Source: Oceanispirochaeta sp. M1 (GTDB lineage Bacteria; Spirochaetota; Spirochaetia; DSM-2461). From it: DNA of 64,000 nucleotides. How positions within the stretch are numbered: position 1 is the stretch's first letter; each line of letters opens with the position of its first letter. Position numbers and translations under genes: made by a program. Of the stretch, positions 26,325-34,649 are shown in pieces. The stretch covers positions 1 through 64,000 of the forward strand of contig NZ_QQPQ01000008.1 in assembly GCF_003346715.1 (NCBI RefSeq), given 5' to 3'. Under the pieces are notes generated by a model. That model made no database searches. It was not told the origin of the DNA and saw nothing but the letters and a program-made list of their open reading frames with translations.

Positions 26325-27452
26325 ATGGCCGAGATATTCCTACAGGTTCCCTCCCGTGTACTGCAGGGGGTTAATGAAACAAACCGTCTTGGTATCGAAA
26401 TTACAAAACTTGGTAAACGGGTTCTGCTGATCAGTGAGCCTCTATATAAGGATTCGGTCCGAAAACTTCAGAGTCTACTTCAGGGGCATGGTATTGGTAC
26501 TATTCTTCATGAAGAAGAGGCCCTGAGAGGAACTGCCTATTCTGTTGAAACCTGCCAGAATCTGGCAAAAGGCAGCCATGTTGAGTCAATCCTTGCGATG
26601 GGCGGAGGACGAACTATTGCTATTGCAAGAGCAGTCGCCGCTTCCGTACCTGAAGGACTTCACCCTGATACTCTTATGGAAAGGGGGAGTGGTGGAGGTC
26701 TTTCACTTCCCTGTATCGAAGTTCTCAGCGACTTCTGGTCGCCCCTGTTTCTACAGTCGAGATTTCTTCTGACCGACAGCAGAAATGGTATAAGCAGAAT
26801 TATTAATTACCATCCAAATAGCACATGCCTGCAGGTATGTGATCCAGTGCACTCTCTGGTGCTTCCAGAAAGGTACAGAACACCTCTTTTCTTTGAACTG
26901 ATGATGAATACTCTGGTATGTGCCGTTTTTCCCACAAGATCATTTCTATCCGAAGTACACAGTGTTTCAGCCTTCCGCCGTCTGTGGCGGAGAAAGAAAG
27001 CTCTCGTCGGAGAGTGGGATCTAGATGCCGCTTCCGATCTGATGGAAGCAGGATTTTTGACAGCGATGGCGCACCAGGAAACAGGAATATTCTGGCCGGG
27101 AGTTCTTGTAATGGCTGTAAGTGGTCATTTTGATCAGTCGCGCTCTGTTATTGCCATGATTCTGATGCCCTTTATCCTTGATTATCTTTGTTCTGTTGCC
27201 GCCAGTGAGATCAGTGATTTTCTGGATCAGCTCAGGGATATAGAAGATGCCCCCAGAACTCCGGATGAGTTGAAAGACGCAGTGCGGGAGTTGATAGGCT
27301 GGTATTCCATGCCTTCACAGCTTAGAAATACCGGCATTGCACAGGACTCTCTGGCTCTGGCTGCCGAAACAACAGGACAGATGCTTACTCAGCTGGGCAG
27401 CAGTGGAATTACTGTTGACCAGATTTTTTCAATACTTAAAAGCAGCTGGTAA
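26325..27452 (+). CDS. degenerate iron-containing alcohol dehydrogenase-like protein
   Basis: Protein of 375 aa with the fold pattern of group III Fe-ADH / glycerol dehydrogenase: an NAD-binding half with ESILAMGGGRTIAIARAVA and then an all-helical half. The motifs that carry metal ligands are gone. Where active members have D-A-L-x-H-A-I-E the sequence is FELMMNTLVCAVF. The downstream HG/HP histidine motifs are replaced by GHFDQSRSVIAM. It may be a non-catalytic paralogue or have a different chemistry. AGGAG is five bases before the ATG. Its stop overlaps the start of the SpoU gene by one base, so the two are translationally coupled. Confidence 0.7.
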   Translation: MAEIFLQVPSRVLQGVNETNRLGIEITKLGKRVLLISEPLYKDSVRKLQSLLQGHGIGTILHEEEALRGTAYSVETCQNLAKGSHVESILAMGGGRTIAIARAVAASVPEGLHPDTLMERGSGGGLSLPCIEVLSDFWSPLFLQSRFLLTDSRNGISRIINYHPNSTCLQVCDPVHSLVLPERYRTPLFFELMMNTLVCAVFPTRSFLSEVHSVSAFRRLWRRKKALVGEWDLDAASDLMEAGFLTAMAHQETGIFWPGVLVMAVSGHFDQSRSVIAMILMPFILDYLCSVAASEISDFLDQLRDIEDAPRTPDELKDAVRELIGWYSMPSQLRNTGIAQDSLALAAETTGQMLTQLGSSGITVDQIFSILKSSW

Positions 27453-28243
27453 TGATTACTGTCAGAAAATTATTCTCTCTTAAGAAAGGCACCCGGGAGC
27501 GTAAAATTATCCGCATACTGGGGGAGTGGGAGCTTGGACTCCATAAGGGAATAAATCCCGACCTGCTCTACTTGAAAGAATTTCTGAATGCAGTTGAGGA
27601 AGAAGAGGCCCTGAGGCTCCCTGAGAATCCAGTTAATAGTATTCGGAATCTCCTCACCGAAACAGCCGATGTCTCTTCTCTTCTTATTCTTGTAAATCGA
27701 ATGCGGCATATCTTTATGAGCTATCTTGATATTGCTCCTGCAGACTGGGATCTTCTGAATCCTGAAGATGGAAGAGCCGGAGAGCGGCAGAGCTTTCCAT
27801 GCAGCATCTATCTGGATGAACTGCGTTCTCCCTTTAATGTAGGATCTGTATTCAGGACCGCTGAGTGCCTAGGTATCTCCAATATCTATATCTCTCCCGG
27901 CACGGCGGATCCGGATCATCCACGGGCTGTGAGGACCGCCATGGGCTGTACTCAGCGTATCCCCTGGAGGCGTATGAACTATTCTGAGCTGGCAGCTATG
28001 GATGAAAGTATTTTTGCTATGGAACTGGGAGGAGAATCTATTGCAGATTTTTCATTTCCCCGGAAAGGGATTCTTGTGCTGGGTTCTGAAGAGCTGGGCG
28101 TATCACCCGAATGTATTGCTCTTGCGGAACAGACAGGCGGCATTGTTTCCATAGATCTCTATGGAAACAAAGCATCTCTGAATGTTTCTGTTGCCTTCGG
28201 TATTGTTATGAATGCCTGGGCCTCTTCTTTGTCTATGGTTTAA
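27452..28243 (+). CDS. SpoU/TrmH-family RNA 2'-O-methyltransferase
   Basis: Protein of 263 aa with a C-terminal SPOUT domain. Motif 1 reads LRSPFNVGSVFRTAECLG (Asn and Arg catalytic), motif 2 VLGSEELGVS, motif 3 SLNVSVAFGIVM. The 110 N-terminal residues are helical and unlike the L30e-type RNA-binding domain of RlmB. The substrate (tRNA or rRNA) cannot be given. It overlaps the Fe-ADH-like gene by one base (TAATG). Its stop shares TTAA with the convergent glutaredoxin gene. Confidence 0.88.
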   Translation: MITVRKLFSLKKGTRERKIIRILGEWELGLHKGINPDLLYLKEFLNAVEEEEALRLPENPVNSIRNLLTETADVSSLLILVNRMRHIFMSYLDIAPADWDLLNPEDGRAGERQSFPCSIYLDELRSPFNVGSVFRTAECLGISNIYISPGTADPDHPRAVRTAMGCTQRIPWRRMNYSELAAMDESIFAMELGGESIADFSFPRKGILVLGSEELGVSPECIALAEQTGGIVSIDLYGNKASLNVSVAFGIVMNAWASSLSMV

Positions 28244-28470
28244 CGGTGCAGGGCATTTTCAATGGCAGACTGGTTAAAGCCGACTATGACACGTCCATTT
28301 ACATCGATCACGGGAACGCCCATCTGACCTGATTTCTTGACCATTTCTTCCGCTTTCTGGGAGTTAACGGCGACGTTATACTCTGTGAAAGCAATATTAT
28401 TTTTCTTGAAGTAATCCTTGGCCATATTGCAGTAACCACAGCTTGGGGTTGAATAAACAACTACTGACAT
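28240..28470 (-). CDS. glutaredoxin-like protein
   Basis: Small thiol-redox protein of 76 aa with active site CGYC (C11, C14), the cis-proline region MGVPVIDVNG and the C-terminal GFNQSAIENAL. The pattern fits NrdH-like or UxxT glutaredoxins used in anaerobes. GGAG is six bases before the ATG and a good promoter lies upstream. Convergent overlap with the SpoU gene. Confidence 0.9.
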   Translation of the reverse strand: MSVVVYSTPSCGYCNMAKDYFKKNNIAFTEYNVAVNSQKAEEMVKKSGQMGVPVIDVNGRVIVGFNQSAIENALHR

Positions 28471-28517
28471 ACCAAACTCCTTAATCGTTTATGTATATAT
28501 TAAATATCATATATACA

Positions 28518-28546
28518 AATATATTAGAAGCGTGGCCAGAGGTCAA
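28518..28546 (-). promoter_or_regulatory. glutaredoxin promoter
   Basis: On the minus strand: TTGACC (28541-28546), 17 bases, TATATT (28518-28523), a close match to the consensus. The leader is about 40 bases and AT-rich. Confidence 0.6.
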
Positions 28547-28588
28547 GGGTAAATTCAATAAACTGAATAAAAATAATGAAAAATGAAA

Positions 28589-30067
28589 TTACATCATCAA
28601 TTCGGATTTAAAGGCCTGACCGAGGATCTCTCTCATTCTGTCCAGCTGTGCTTCAGATGTGATTCTGAAGAATTTTAAAACATCTGAATCGAGCTGGTCA
28701 AAGGTTATCATCTCTTTTTCCATATCACAGATAGCATTGGCCAGGTAGACACAGTTGACTACCTTTCTGTTTGCTACACTTGATGAATGGGGTTCGTGGT
28801 GAAAGCGGATGGCTTCCACAAGAGAGTTGGAGAAATTCCATTTTTCAGCGATTTTTGCACCGATCTGGGCATGGTTGTAACCACCTGCCAGGTTTTCAAA
28901 CAGACTGGCGGAGAGCTCTTTTTCTGATGAGAACTCCTGAATCTTTTCAAGAAGTTCGGGATGTATGCTTGAGAAAACAATTTTTCCCATATCGTGCAGG
29001 ATACCGCCGACATATGCATCATCGATAAAATCTTTAGGAAGTTTGATATTTCTTGCAAGACTGAAGGAGTAGAATGCTGTCCTGTGAGCATGGTCCCAGA
29101 GTTCCTTTTTCTGAGGCAGGTTCAGAATCTTTTCTGATCCATAGGAGTACAGTAGATTCTTCAGTCCTCTGAGTCCGACCATCTTTACCGCATCGGCAAT
29201 ATTGTCCACTCTGTTGGGCAGCATGAATTTTGCCGAGTTGACCACACGGAGCAGGTCGGCAGTCAGAGAAGGGTCGGTACTGATTCGTCTCGCAATTTCA
29301 TTTATATCAGAATTGGGGTCATTTATAAGCTGCTGGATAACGGTAACATTTTCAGGGAACTGAGGGAGGGCCTCAATTTCAGAAACAATTCTGCTTGTCA
29401 TCATGTCCATTTCATCCAGTTTAACCTGGGCGATGGGGATGGTCAGTGATGCAATAGTTTCACCGCTGGAACCATCGATTTCAAAGGAGTCCTCATCCAG
29501 ACCCATTTTCTTAAGCATCAGGATCAGGATAACTATACCGAGACCTGCACCTTCTGAATCATCCAGGACTTCAGAGAAAGCCTCCTCCATGCTATCGAAA
29601 GCCCTTGACCGGGCAATGCGGTCGTAAATCCTCATCTGCTCCTTGCGGGTGATCTGAACATTGTTGCGGATAGCTATTCTGAAGTTGGAACTGAAGGTAT
29701 GAAAAGAAACCTTGATATACAGACCTTTCTGTTTCTGAATTTCCAGGTAATGATCAATCCGGTCCATTGTCTCGGATTTAAAGTTTTTCATCCCTTCTGC
29801 ATAATCTTCCTTGCTCTCCAGGGATAGACCCTTTTCTTCAAAGTAGACTCTTTTCGTATTGGCTTTTTTTGCATTGACCGCAAGTTCTTTAAGGCAATAG
29901 GCCAAGCGGTCCACAAGAGGGTCCTGCCCGAGTTCCCGTAGGTATACTCCTAATATATCTTCAAGATACACTTCGGTTTCATGGTTCAGTTTATAAGTTG
30001 TCACGGTCACAGGCACTGATTTCTGGATAGCAACCTTGATTTTTTCGGATATGTTGGTAGGAGGCAT
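28589..30067 (-). CDS. GHKL-ATPase-like / HDOD fusion protein
   Basis: Protein of 492 aa. Residues 1-215 look like a histidine-kinase-type ATPase: an N-box-like CLKELAVNAKKAN (58-70) and a glycine box EGAGLGIVILILMLKKMG (172-189), but no phosphorylated histidine domain. Residues 225-490 form an HDOD domain (PQFPENVTVIQQLINDP near its start) that keeps the HD pair in GGILHDMGK (358-359). HDOD proteins act in signalling, often with c-di-GMP or in stress. The Shine-Dalgarno AAAGG is six to nine bases before the ATG. It has its own TTGACA promoter. Function inferred only. Confidence 0.8.
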   Translation of the reverse strand: MPPTNISEKIKVAIQKSVPVTVTTYKLNHETEVYLEDILGVYLRELGQDPLVDRLAYCLKELAVNAKKANTKRVYFEEKGLSLESKEDYAEGMKNFKSETMDRIDHYLEIQKQKGLYIKVSFHTFSSNFRIAIRNNVQITRKEQMRIYDRIARSRAFDSMEEAFSEVLDDSEGAGLGIVILILMLKKMGLDEDSFEIDGSSGETIASLTIPIAQVKLDEMDMMTSRIVSEIEALPQFPENVTVIQQLINDPNSDINEIARRISTDPSLTADLLRVVNSAKFMLPNRVDNIADAVKMVGLRGLKNLLYSYGSEKILNLPQKKELWDHAHRTAFYSFSLARNIKLPKDFIDDAYVGGILHDMGKIVFSSIHPELLEKIQEFSSEKELSASLFENLAGGYNHAQIGAKIAEKWNFSNSLVEAIRFHHEPHSSSVANRKVVNCVYLANAICDMEKEMITFDQLDSDVLKFFRITSEAQLDRMREILGQAFKSELMM

Positions 30068-30129
30068 GGCCTTTCCTTTGAATTCTGTATTCTGTAATGC
30101 CTGTTTGCTATTCAGCCATTATACTTCAA

Positions 30130-30157
30130 AATATATCTTTGGCGGGGCGGTTGTCAA
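30130..30157 (-). promoter_or_regulatory. promoter of the HDOD gene
   Basis: On the minus strand: TTGACA (30152-30157), 16 bases, TATATT (30130-30135). It is a strong match to the consensus with a leader of about 55 bases. Confidence 0.6.
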
Positions 30158-30214
30158 GCAAAGATACTTTAAATGAGCATAGGTGATTATCTCGCGTTGA
30201 GCTGAAAGATCAGG

Positions 30215-30220
30215 TATACT
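30215..30220 (+). promoter_or_regulatory. -10 element of the NIF3 gene (leaderless geometry)
   Basis: TATACT ends six bases before the ATG at 30227. No Shine-Dalgarno and no good -35 are seen. Confidence 0.45.
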
Positions 30221-30226
30221 TGTCTT

Positions 30227-30988
30227 ATGAATATTCTGGAATTTGATAAATGGTGCCGTTCCTTTCTTGAAATAGATGCAATGGAGCGGGCGGATGCCTC
30301 ACTCAACGGTCTGCAGGTCGGTGAGTATGATAGAAAGCTGACAAGGGTTGCCTTTGCCGTTGATGCCTGCCTTGAAACTCTGGAGAAGGCTGCCGAAGAA
30401 GGAGCGGATCTCCTTTTTGTCCATCACGGATTATTTTGGGGAAGACCTCTGGCCGTCATCGGAGATCATTTTAAACGGGTTATGACCGCTATGGATAATG
30501 ATCTTGCTCTCTATGCGGTTCACCTGCCTCTGGATATGCATCCTGAATACGGAAATAATGCAGGACTCGCCGATATCCTCGGCCTGAAGGATCAGGAAGG
30601 ATTTGGGGAATATAAAGGTTTTAATATAGGTATTAAAGGTAGGTTGGAGACAGCCCTGAAGCGGGATGAGCTGGTTCCAGCCCTGTTTGGCGGCTGGGAG
30701 CATAATCCAAGAATGCTGCCCTTCGGACCATCCGAAATAAACACTGTTGCCATCATATCAGGTGGCGGTACTCATGAAGTGAGTGATGCCATAAAAGAGG
30801 GAGTGGATCTCTATATTACCGGAGACTCCTCTCATCAGATTTACCATCAATCTCTGGAAGCCGGAATCAATGTCCTCTTTGGAGGTCACTACCTGACGGA
30901 ACTGACTGGAGTTCAGTCCATACAGAAAAAGGTTGAGGAAGAGCTTAAACTGGAAACAATTTTCATTGATGTTCCAACAGGTCTTTGA
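30227..30988 (+). CDS. NIF3/YbgI-family dinuclear metal protein
   Basis: Protein of 253 aa that would form a toroidal hexamer with two metals per subunit. Metal-binding segments are FVHHGLFWG, HLPLDMHPEYGNN and, near the C-terminus, GGHYLTELTGVQ with the paired His and Glu. The family is often called GTP cyclohydrolase I type 2 homologue, but the true activity is unclear. lspA begins within about a dozen bases of its stop, so the two are co-transcribed. No Shine-Dalgarno at the start. Confidence 0.92.
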   Translation: MNILEFDKWCRSFLEIDAMERADASLNGLQVGEYDRKLTRVAFAVDACLETLEKAAEEGADLLFVHHGLFWGRPLAVIGDHFKRVMTAMDNDLALYAVHLPLDMHPEYGNNAGLADILGLKDQEGFGEYKGFNIGIKGRLETALKRDELVPALFGGWEHNPRMLPFGPSEINTVAIISGGGTHEVSDAIKEGVDLYITGDSSHQIYHQSLEAGINVLFGGHYLTELTGVQSIQKKVEEELKLETIFIDVPTGL

Positions 30989-31001
30989 TATGGTAGGTGA
31001 C

Positions 31002-31544
31002 ATGAGTGATACAACAGCTTTCCCCGACGGGACTGCTTCCAATAGGAAAACCTTAATGAAGCCTTTTATTCTGACCATTCTGCTGATAATTGCAGATCAG
31101 ATTACCAAGCTTCTGGTAATAGCAAAAATTCCATACAGAACAATTGCTTTTACCATGTGGAATGATTTTTTCAGATTGATTCACGTAAGGAATACAGGTG
31201 TAGCTTTCAGTATGGGTGATTCTCTGCCTCTGGCTTTCAGGAAGGGGCTTTTTATTCTCCTGCCTCTGATTGCCATGACAGTTCTTGTGGTTTATATCGT
31301 AAGAAGCAGAGAGGAGACAGTTTTTCAGAAATACTGTCTTGCCGGAATTCTAGGTGGCGGTCTGGGAAATCAGATTGATAGAATCTTCCGTCCCGAGGGT
31401 GTTGTGGATTTTCTGGATTTTCGTTTTTACGGACTTTTCGGAATGGAGCGCTGGCCCACATTTAATATTGCAGACGCATCAGTTGTTGTTTTCGGAATCC
31501 TCCTGTTCATATCGTTCTGGGGGAAGGAGAAAGAAAAGAAATGA
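31002..31544 (+). CDS. lspA: prolipoprotein signal peptidase
   Basis: Inner-membrane aspartic peptidase of about 180 aa that removes lipoprotein signal peptides. Four hydrophobic segments are present. The catalytic aspartates lie in GNQIDRIFRPEGVVDFLDF and FNIADASVVV. The signature RNTGVAFSMG is present. The start is uncertain: ATG at 31002 has AGGTG very close, ATG at 30990 has none, and a frame open further left is excluded because it would overlap the NIF3 gene. Overlaps the next gene by four bases (ATGA). Confidence 0.93.
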   Translation: MSDTTAFPDGTASNRKTLMKPFILTILLIIADQITKLLVIAKIPYRTIAFTMWNDFFRLIHVRNTGVAFSMGDSLPLAFRKGLFILLPLIAMTVLVVYIVRSREETVFQKYCLAGILGGGLGNQIDRIFRPEGVVDFLDFRFYGLFGMERWPTFNIADASVVVFGILLFISFWGKEKEKK

Positions 31545-31819
31545 ATAAGAAATTGAATACCATACTTTTTATGTTAGGTGGAACCGTACTCAATGTAGTT
31601 CTAATGTTGGGGCTTTTTGTTTTGTTCCTCTTTTTAGGGAACAAGGTGCTGACACCCGAAACCGGCAGCAATGTTAAAATGCTGATATTCCTGCTGATTA
31701 TCGGATTTTCTGTAGTAGGGTCTTTTTTCCTCTACTCCAAAATCATTAAAGCTATTACGAAAAAGTGGAATCTGGAGGACTATATGCATCCTATCTTTTC
31801 AAGCAAAAAGCGTAGATAA
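31541..31819 (+). CDS. small two-helix membrane protein after lspA
   Basis: Protein of 92 aa with two transmembrane helices (LGGTVLNVVLMLGLFVLFLFLG and MLIFLLIIGFSVVGSFFL) and a basic C-terminus (FSSKKRR). Start overlaps the lspA stop by four bases, with AAGGAG inside the lspA end, so it is translationally coupled. I do not recognise a family. Tight coupling suggests a job near lipoprotein maturation. The stop is three bases from the convergent gene's stop. Confidence 0.75.
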   Translation: MNKKLNTILFMLGGTVLNVVLMLGLFVLFLFLGNKVLTPETGSNVKMLIFLLIIGFSVVGSFFLYSKIIKAITKKWNLEDYMHPIFSSKKRR

Positions 31820-31822
31820 ATT

Positions 31823-33463
31823 TCAGTAGCCGTCCGAGGCCGCTCTGTTCATATCTTTTTTATATAGCTCGTTATAAACAAAACCTCTTTTTCTCAGATT
31901 ATCTTTTAGATCCTGAGGAAAGGGGATGTCTCTCCAGAATATACCCCGGGCTTCCTTGTCCAGTTTCTGAACCCCTTCACCCTCTTTTGTTATCCATAGA
32001 ATATAGTCTTCGATGAATTTCAGACGTACATCTCCTCTGAGCTTCTTGTCTGAAAAATACTGGTAATAATGACCCGTCAGTCCCTCTTCCATCCAGTAAT
32101 GCTGAGCTTTTTCCTTTGAAACCTGCCATCTCAGATCCGCAACTGCTGTCAGAACAGCTATTTTAAGATCTTTTGGGAATATGGGTATGGCAACACGGCC
32201 GCGGCTTGTGGCTCTATTATATCGCTCAAAAGGTTCCCAGCAGATTCCTCTGTCACCGTAACAGGGGATAAGTATTATATGGGGAACTATTCGGTTTGTT
32301 TTTTGACGAAATGTTCTTTTGAAAACACCTTCATCCAGTTTTTCAATCTCCATAAGCAACTTGATGACATTTTCTCTGGTTGCGATGGACTGAAGACGGG
32401 AGCTGAAGAACTGATTCATCAGTATGGGGAAGTGGTTTCCCTGACGACCTACACAGAGTTTGGCCATCTGTCTGATGCTGCCTCCCTCCTTCTGGAGTTC
32501 CGATGGAGCTACCTCTGCAATGGCACCGCTCTCTTTGGCCTTTTTTCTCAGCTTCTTGAAATCCTGATCCGCCTTGTTGAGCTGATCATAATGAATACTC
32601 ATATCCTTATGGAGAGAAGAAAGCTCTCTCAGGGTATTTATCATATCACCTATGTTTTTGCTCTGTCCTACGGAATAGAGACTTTCAAGTTCGCTGAACA
32701 CCGAATTTCTGGTATGTTTCTTCAGATCATTCAGACGGTTCTGCAGCTGCTCCTCAATCAATTTTCTCCTTTTCTGGAGATTTCCCAGGGTTCCAAGGTG
32801 TGCCTCACGGCTTCCTTTGGATTTATCCAGCTGCATTTTGACCTTCTGGTCACCTGATCTTTTAGTTGGTTTCAGGTCGTCAGTCGCAAGAGGTGAAACC
32901 ATGCCGGAGGCAACTTTTTCCAGCCACTCATCCACATAATAGATGGGTTCCCCGGTTTCATTCTTTTCGATGATGCTCCCCAGCATTTTACGCTGCTCAG
33001 CAGAAACTATATTAGGTAGAAGCAGTCCGTAGCGGAGAACACCTCTTTTGGGTTCAACCTGAAGCTTCATTATTCTGGAAGATATAATGCCGTAAAGTTC
33101 CCAGTACTGACCTATCAGTCTTGTTCTGAATTTAAGTTTTTCTTTGGGATCTGTGGCTTTGAGAAACTGGGAAATATTTTCATGGATGTTATGAGCCAGT
33201 TCTCCTTCACCGTTTAATATGGATTTATAGTAGTTAGGATTTGAATAAAGAGGATTAGATTCCTGACTCTCTTTTTCAGGAAGCAGGAAGCCCTCCCTGC
33301 TGATGTCTTCTTCAAGGATTGAGCTTTCCGTAATTTCTTCGGCTGCACCATCGTTGAAGAGGTTCTCATAATCAGGAGTTTCTACGTCTGTAGAGTCATC
33401 AATACCGAGCAAAGAAGCAATTTCCGGATCAATATCACCGGAAAAAATGTCGTTGTTCCCCAT
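31823..33463 (-). CDS. large cytoplasmic protein of unknown function
   Basis: Protein of 546 aa that I do not recognise. The N-terminal 70 residues are acidic and low complexity (IDPEIASLLGIDDSTDVETPD). Residues about 200-320 are highly charged and coiled-coil-like (KRRKLIEEQLQNRLNDLKKH). The C-terminal 200 residues look globular, with HIILIPCYGDRGICWEPFERY and HYWMEEGLTGHYYQYF. No signal peptide, membrane segment or catalytic motif is seen. AGGGA is six bases before the ATG. It follows the tRNA-Ala terminator directly, so its promoter must lie within or before the tRNA gene, or it depends on read-through. Confidence 0.8.
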   Translation of the reverse strand: MGNNDIFSGDIDPEIASLLGIDDSTDVETPDYENLFNDGAAEEITESSILEEDISREGFLLPEKESQESNPLYSNPNYYKSILNGEGELAHNIHENISQFLKATDPKEKLKFRTRLIGQYWELYGIISSRIMKLQVEPKRGVLRYGLLLPNIVSAEQRKMLGSIIEKNETGEPIYYVDEWLEKVASGMVSPLATDDLKPTKRSGDQKVKMQLDKSKGSREAHLGTLGNLQKRRKLIEEQLQNRLNDLKKHTRNSVFSELESLYSVGQSKNIGDMINTLRELSSLHKDMSIHYDQLNKADQDFKKLRKKAKESGAIAEVAPSELQKEGGSIRQMAKLCVGRQGNHFPILMNQFFSSRLQSIATRENVIKLLMEIEKLDEGVFKRTFRQKTNRIVPHIILIPCYGDRGICWEPFERYNRATSRGRVAIPIFPKDLKIAVLTAVADLRWQVSKEKAQHYWMEEGLTGHYYQYFSDKKLRGDVRLKFIEDYILWITKEGEGVQKLDKEARGIFWRDIPFPQDLKDNLRKRGFVYNELYKKDMNRAASDGY

Positions 33464-33482
33464 GTCTTATCCCTATTGTTGT

Positions 33483-33530
33483 AAAAAAAAAGAGCTGAAC
33501 TTCACTGTGATTACAGAAAAGATTCAGCTC
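33483..33530 (-). terminator. tRNA-Ala terminator
   Basis: On the minus strand GAGCTGAA / TTCAGCTC flank a 23-base loop and are followed by nine T. It lies just after the tRNA 3' end and just before the start of the 546-aa gene. Confidence 0.8.
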
Positions 33531-33535
33531 AATAA

Positions 33536-33609
33536 TGGAGGTGGTGGGAATCGAACCCATGACCTCGTGAATGCCATTCACGCGCTCTAGCCAACTGAGC
33601 TACACCCCC
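33536..33609 (-). tRNA. tRNA-Ala, anticodon GGC
   Basis: 74-nt cloverleaf on the minus strand. The acceptor stem GGGGGTG / CACCTCC holds one G-T pair. The anticodon stem CGTGA / TCACG closes loop ATGGCAT, so the anticodon is GGC (reads GCC, GCU). The T-loop is GGTTCGATTCC. Discriminator base A. The CCA end is not encoded. Confidence 0.97.
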
Positions 33610-33624
33610 GTAAAACGTAACGCC

Positions 33625-33653
33625 ATCTTAATGACTTAGCTGAAAGCTGTCAA
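33625..33653 (-). promoter_or_regulatory. tRNA-Ala promoter
   Basis: On the minus strand: TTGACA (33648-33653), 17 bases, TAAGAT (33625-33630). Perfect -35. The -10 lies 15 bases before the tRNA. Confidence 0.65.
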
Positions 33654-33676
33654 TATATTCTATAAAATTAAATTTA

Positions 33677-33705
33677 TTGTATTCTTGGCGATCCGTCAAT
33701 ATAAT
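33677..33705 (+). promoter_or_regulatory. moxR promoter (near-leaderless geometry)
   Basis: TTGTAT (33677-33682), 17 bases, consensus TATAAT (33700-33705), then eight bases to the ATG at 33714. It is divergent from the tRNA-Ala promoter. Confidence 0.6.
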
Positions 33706-33713
33706 AATGAGTG

Positions 33714-34649
33714 ATGATCACAATAGATCCCAAAGAAATTCCACATTCTCTAAATGAGGGACTCAAGAAAGTGATTCAGGGGCAGGATGAACTGATCCGT
33801 CTCTTCTGTGCCGCTATCCTGGCAGGTGGTCATGTCCTCCTTGAAGGGCTGCCCGGGACGGGTAAAACAACCCTGGCTCAGACCCTTTCAGCATTGATAG
33901 ATTTATCTGATTTCTCAAGAATACAGTTTACCCCTGATCTGCTTCCCTATGATATTACCGGAGTGGATGTGTGGAATAGAGAAGAGTCAAATTTCGAATT
34001 TCGACCGGGCCCTGTTTTTACACATATTCTGCTTGCCGATGAGATAAACAGAACAACCCCTAAGGTCCAGTCGGCTCTCCTCGAGGTGATGGCGGAACAA
34101 CAGGTGTCTCTTGGTGGTAAAACCTATCCCCTGAAAGATTTTTTTCTGGTCCTTGCTACTCAGAACCCATTGGATCATGAAGGGACCTACCCCCTTCCCG
34201 AGGCACAGAAAGACCGATTTATGATCCGTCTCAAGCCATCTTATCCTGATGAAGATTCAGAACTGTCCATACTGAAATCAGATCCTTCTCATACAATACT
34301 TCCGGAACTTCAGCCGGTCTGCACTCTTTCCAGCTTTATGAAATGCAAGGATGCTGCAGCGGGAGTTTTCTGTGAAGAGAGTCTTATGAAGACTATTATC
34401 AGAATCTGCGCAGCAACAAGAAATTCTCAGGACCTTTATGCGGGAGTCTCCCCGCGTGGCGCGCTTATGCTTCTTGCTGCCTGCAGGGGACTCGCCTTTG
34501 TGTCCGGCAGGGATTTTGTGACAGATCAGGATATACGGGATATGGCAGTTCCTGTATTGGCCCACAGAGTTAGTACTGTGTCCAGTGACCTGGATGCCGG
34601 CGAACTGATTACAACGATCAGCCGGAAGGAGTGTGATGGGCTCCTCTAA
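33714..34649 (+). CDS. MoxR-type AAA+ ATPase
   Basis: Cytosolic AAA+ ATPase of 311 aa, thought to act as a chaperone that activates or assembles partner proteins. Walker A is GLPGTGKTTLAQ (about 45-56), Walker B ILLADEINRTTP, sensor 1 LATQNP, followed by the family's EGTYPLPEAQKDRF and a C-terminal lid. Start at the ATG (33714) or the GTG one codon earlier; no Shine-Dalgarno is present. First gene of the MoxR / DUF58 / transglutaminase / TPR operon. It overlaps the DUF58 start by 14 bases. Confidence 0.93.
   Translation: MITIDPKEIPHSLNEGLKKVIQGQDELIRLFCAAILAGGHVLLEGLPGTGKTTLAQTLSALIDLSDFSRIQFTPDLLPYDITGVDVWNREESNFEFRPGPVFTHILLADEINRTTPKVQSALLEVMAEQQVSLGGKTYPLKDFFLVLATQNPLDHEGTYPLPEAQKDRFMIRLKPSYPDEDSELSILKSDPSHTILPELQPVCTLSSFMKCKDAAAGVFCEESLMKTIIRICAATRNSQDLYAGVSPRGALMLLAACRGLAFVSGRDFVTDQDIRDMAVPVLAHRVSTVSSDLDAGELITTISRKECDGLL

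Noticed and set aside
32279-32857. 192-codon plus-strand ORF inside the 546-aa gene
   Set aside because: It is antisense to a long frame with a good ribosome-binding site. Its hydrophobic runs mirror the charged coiled coil on the other strand.
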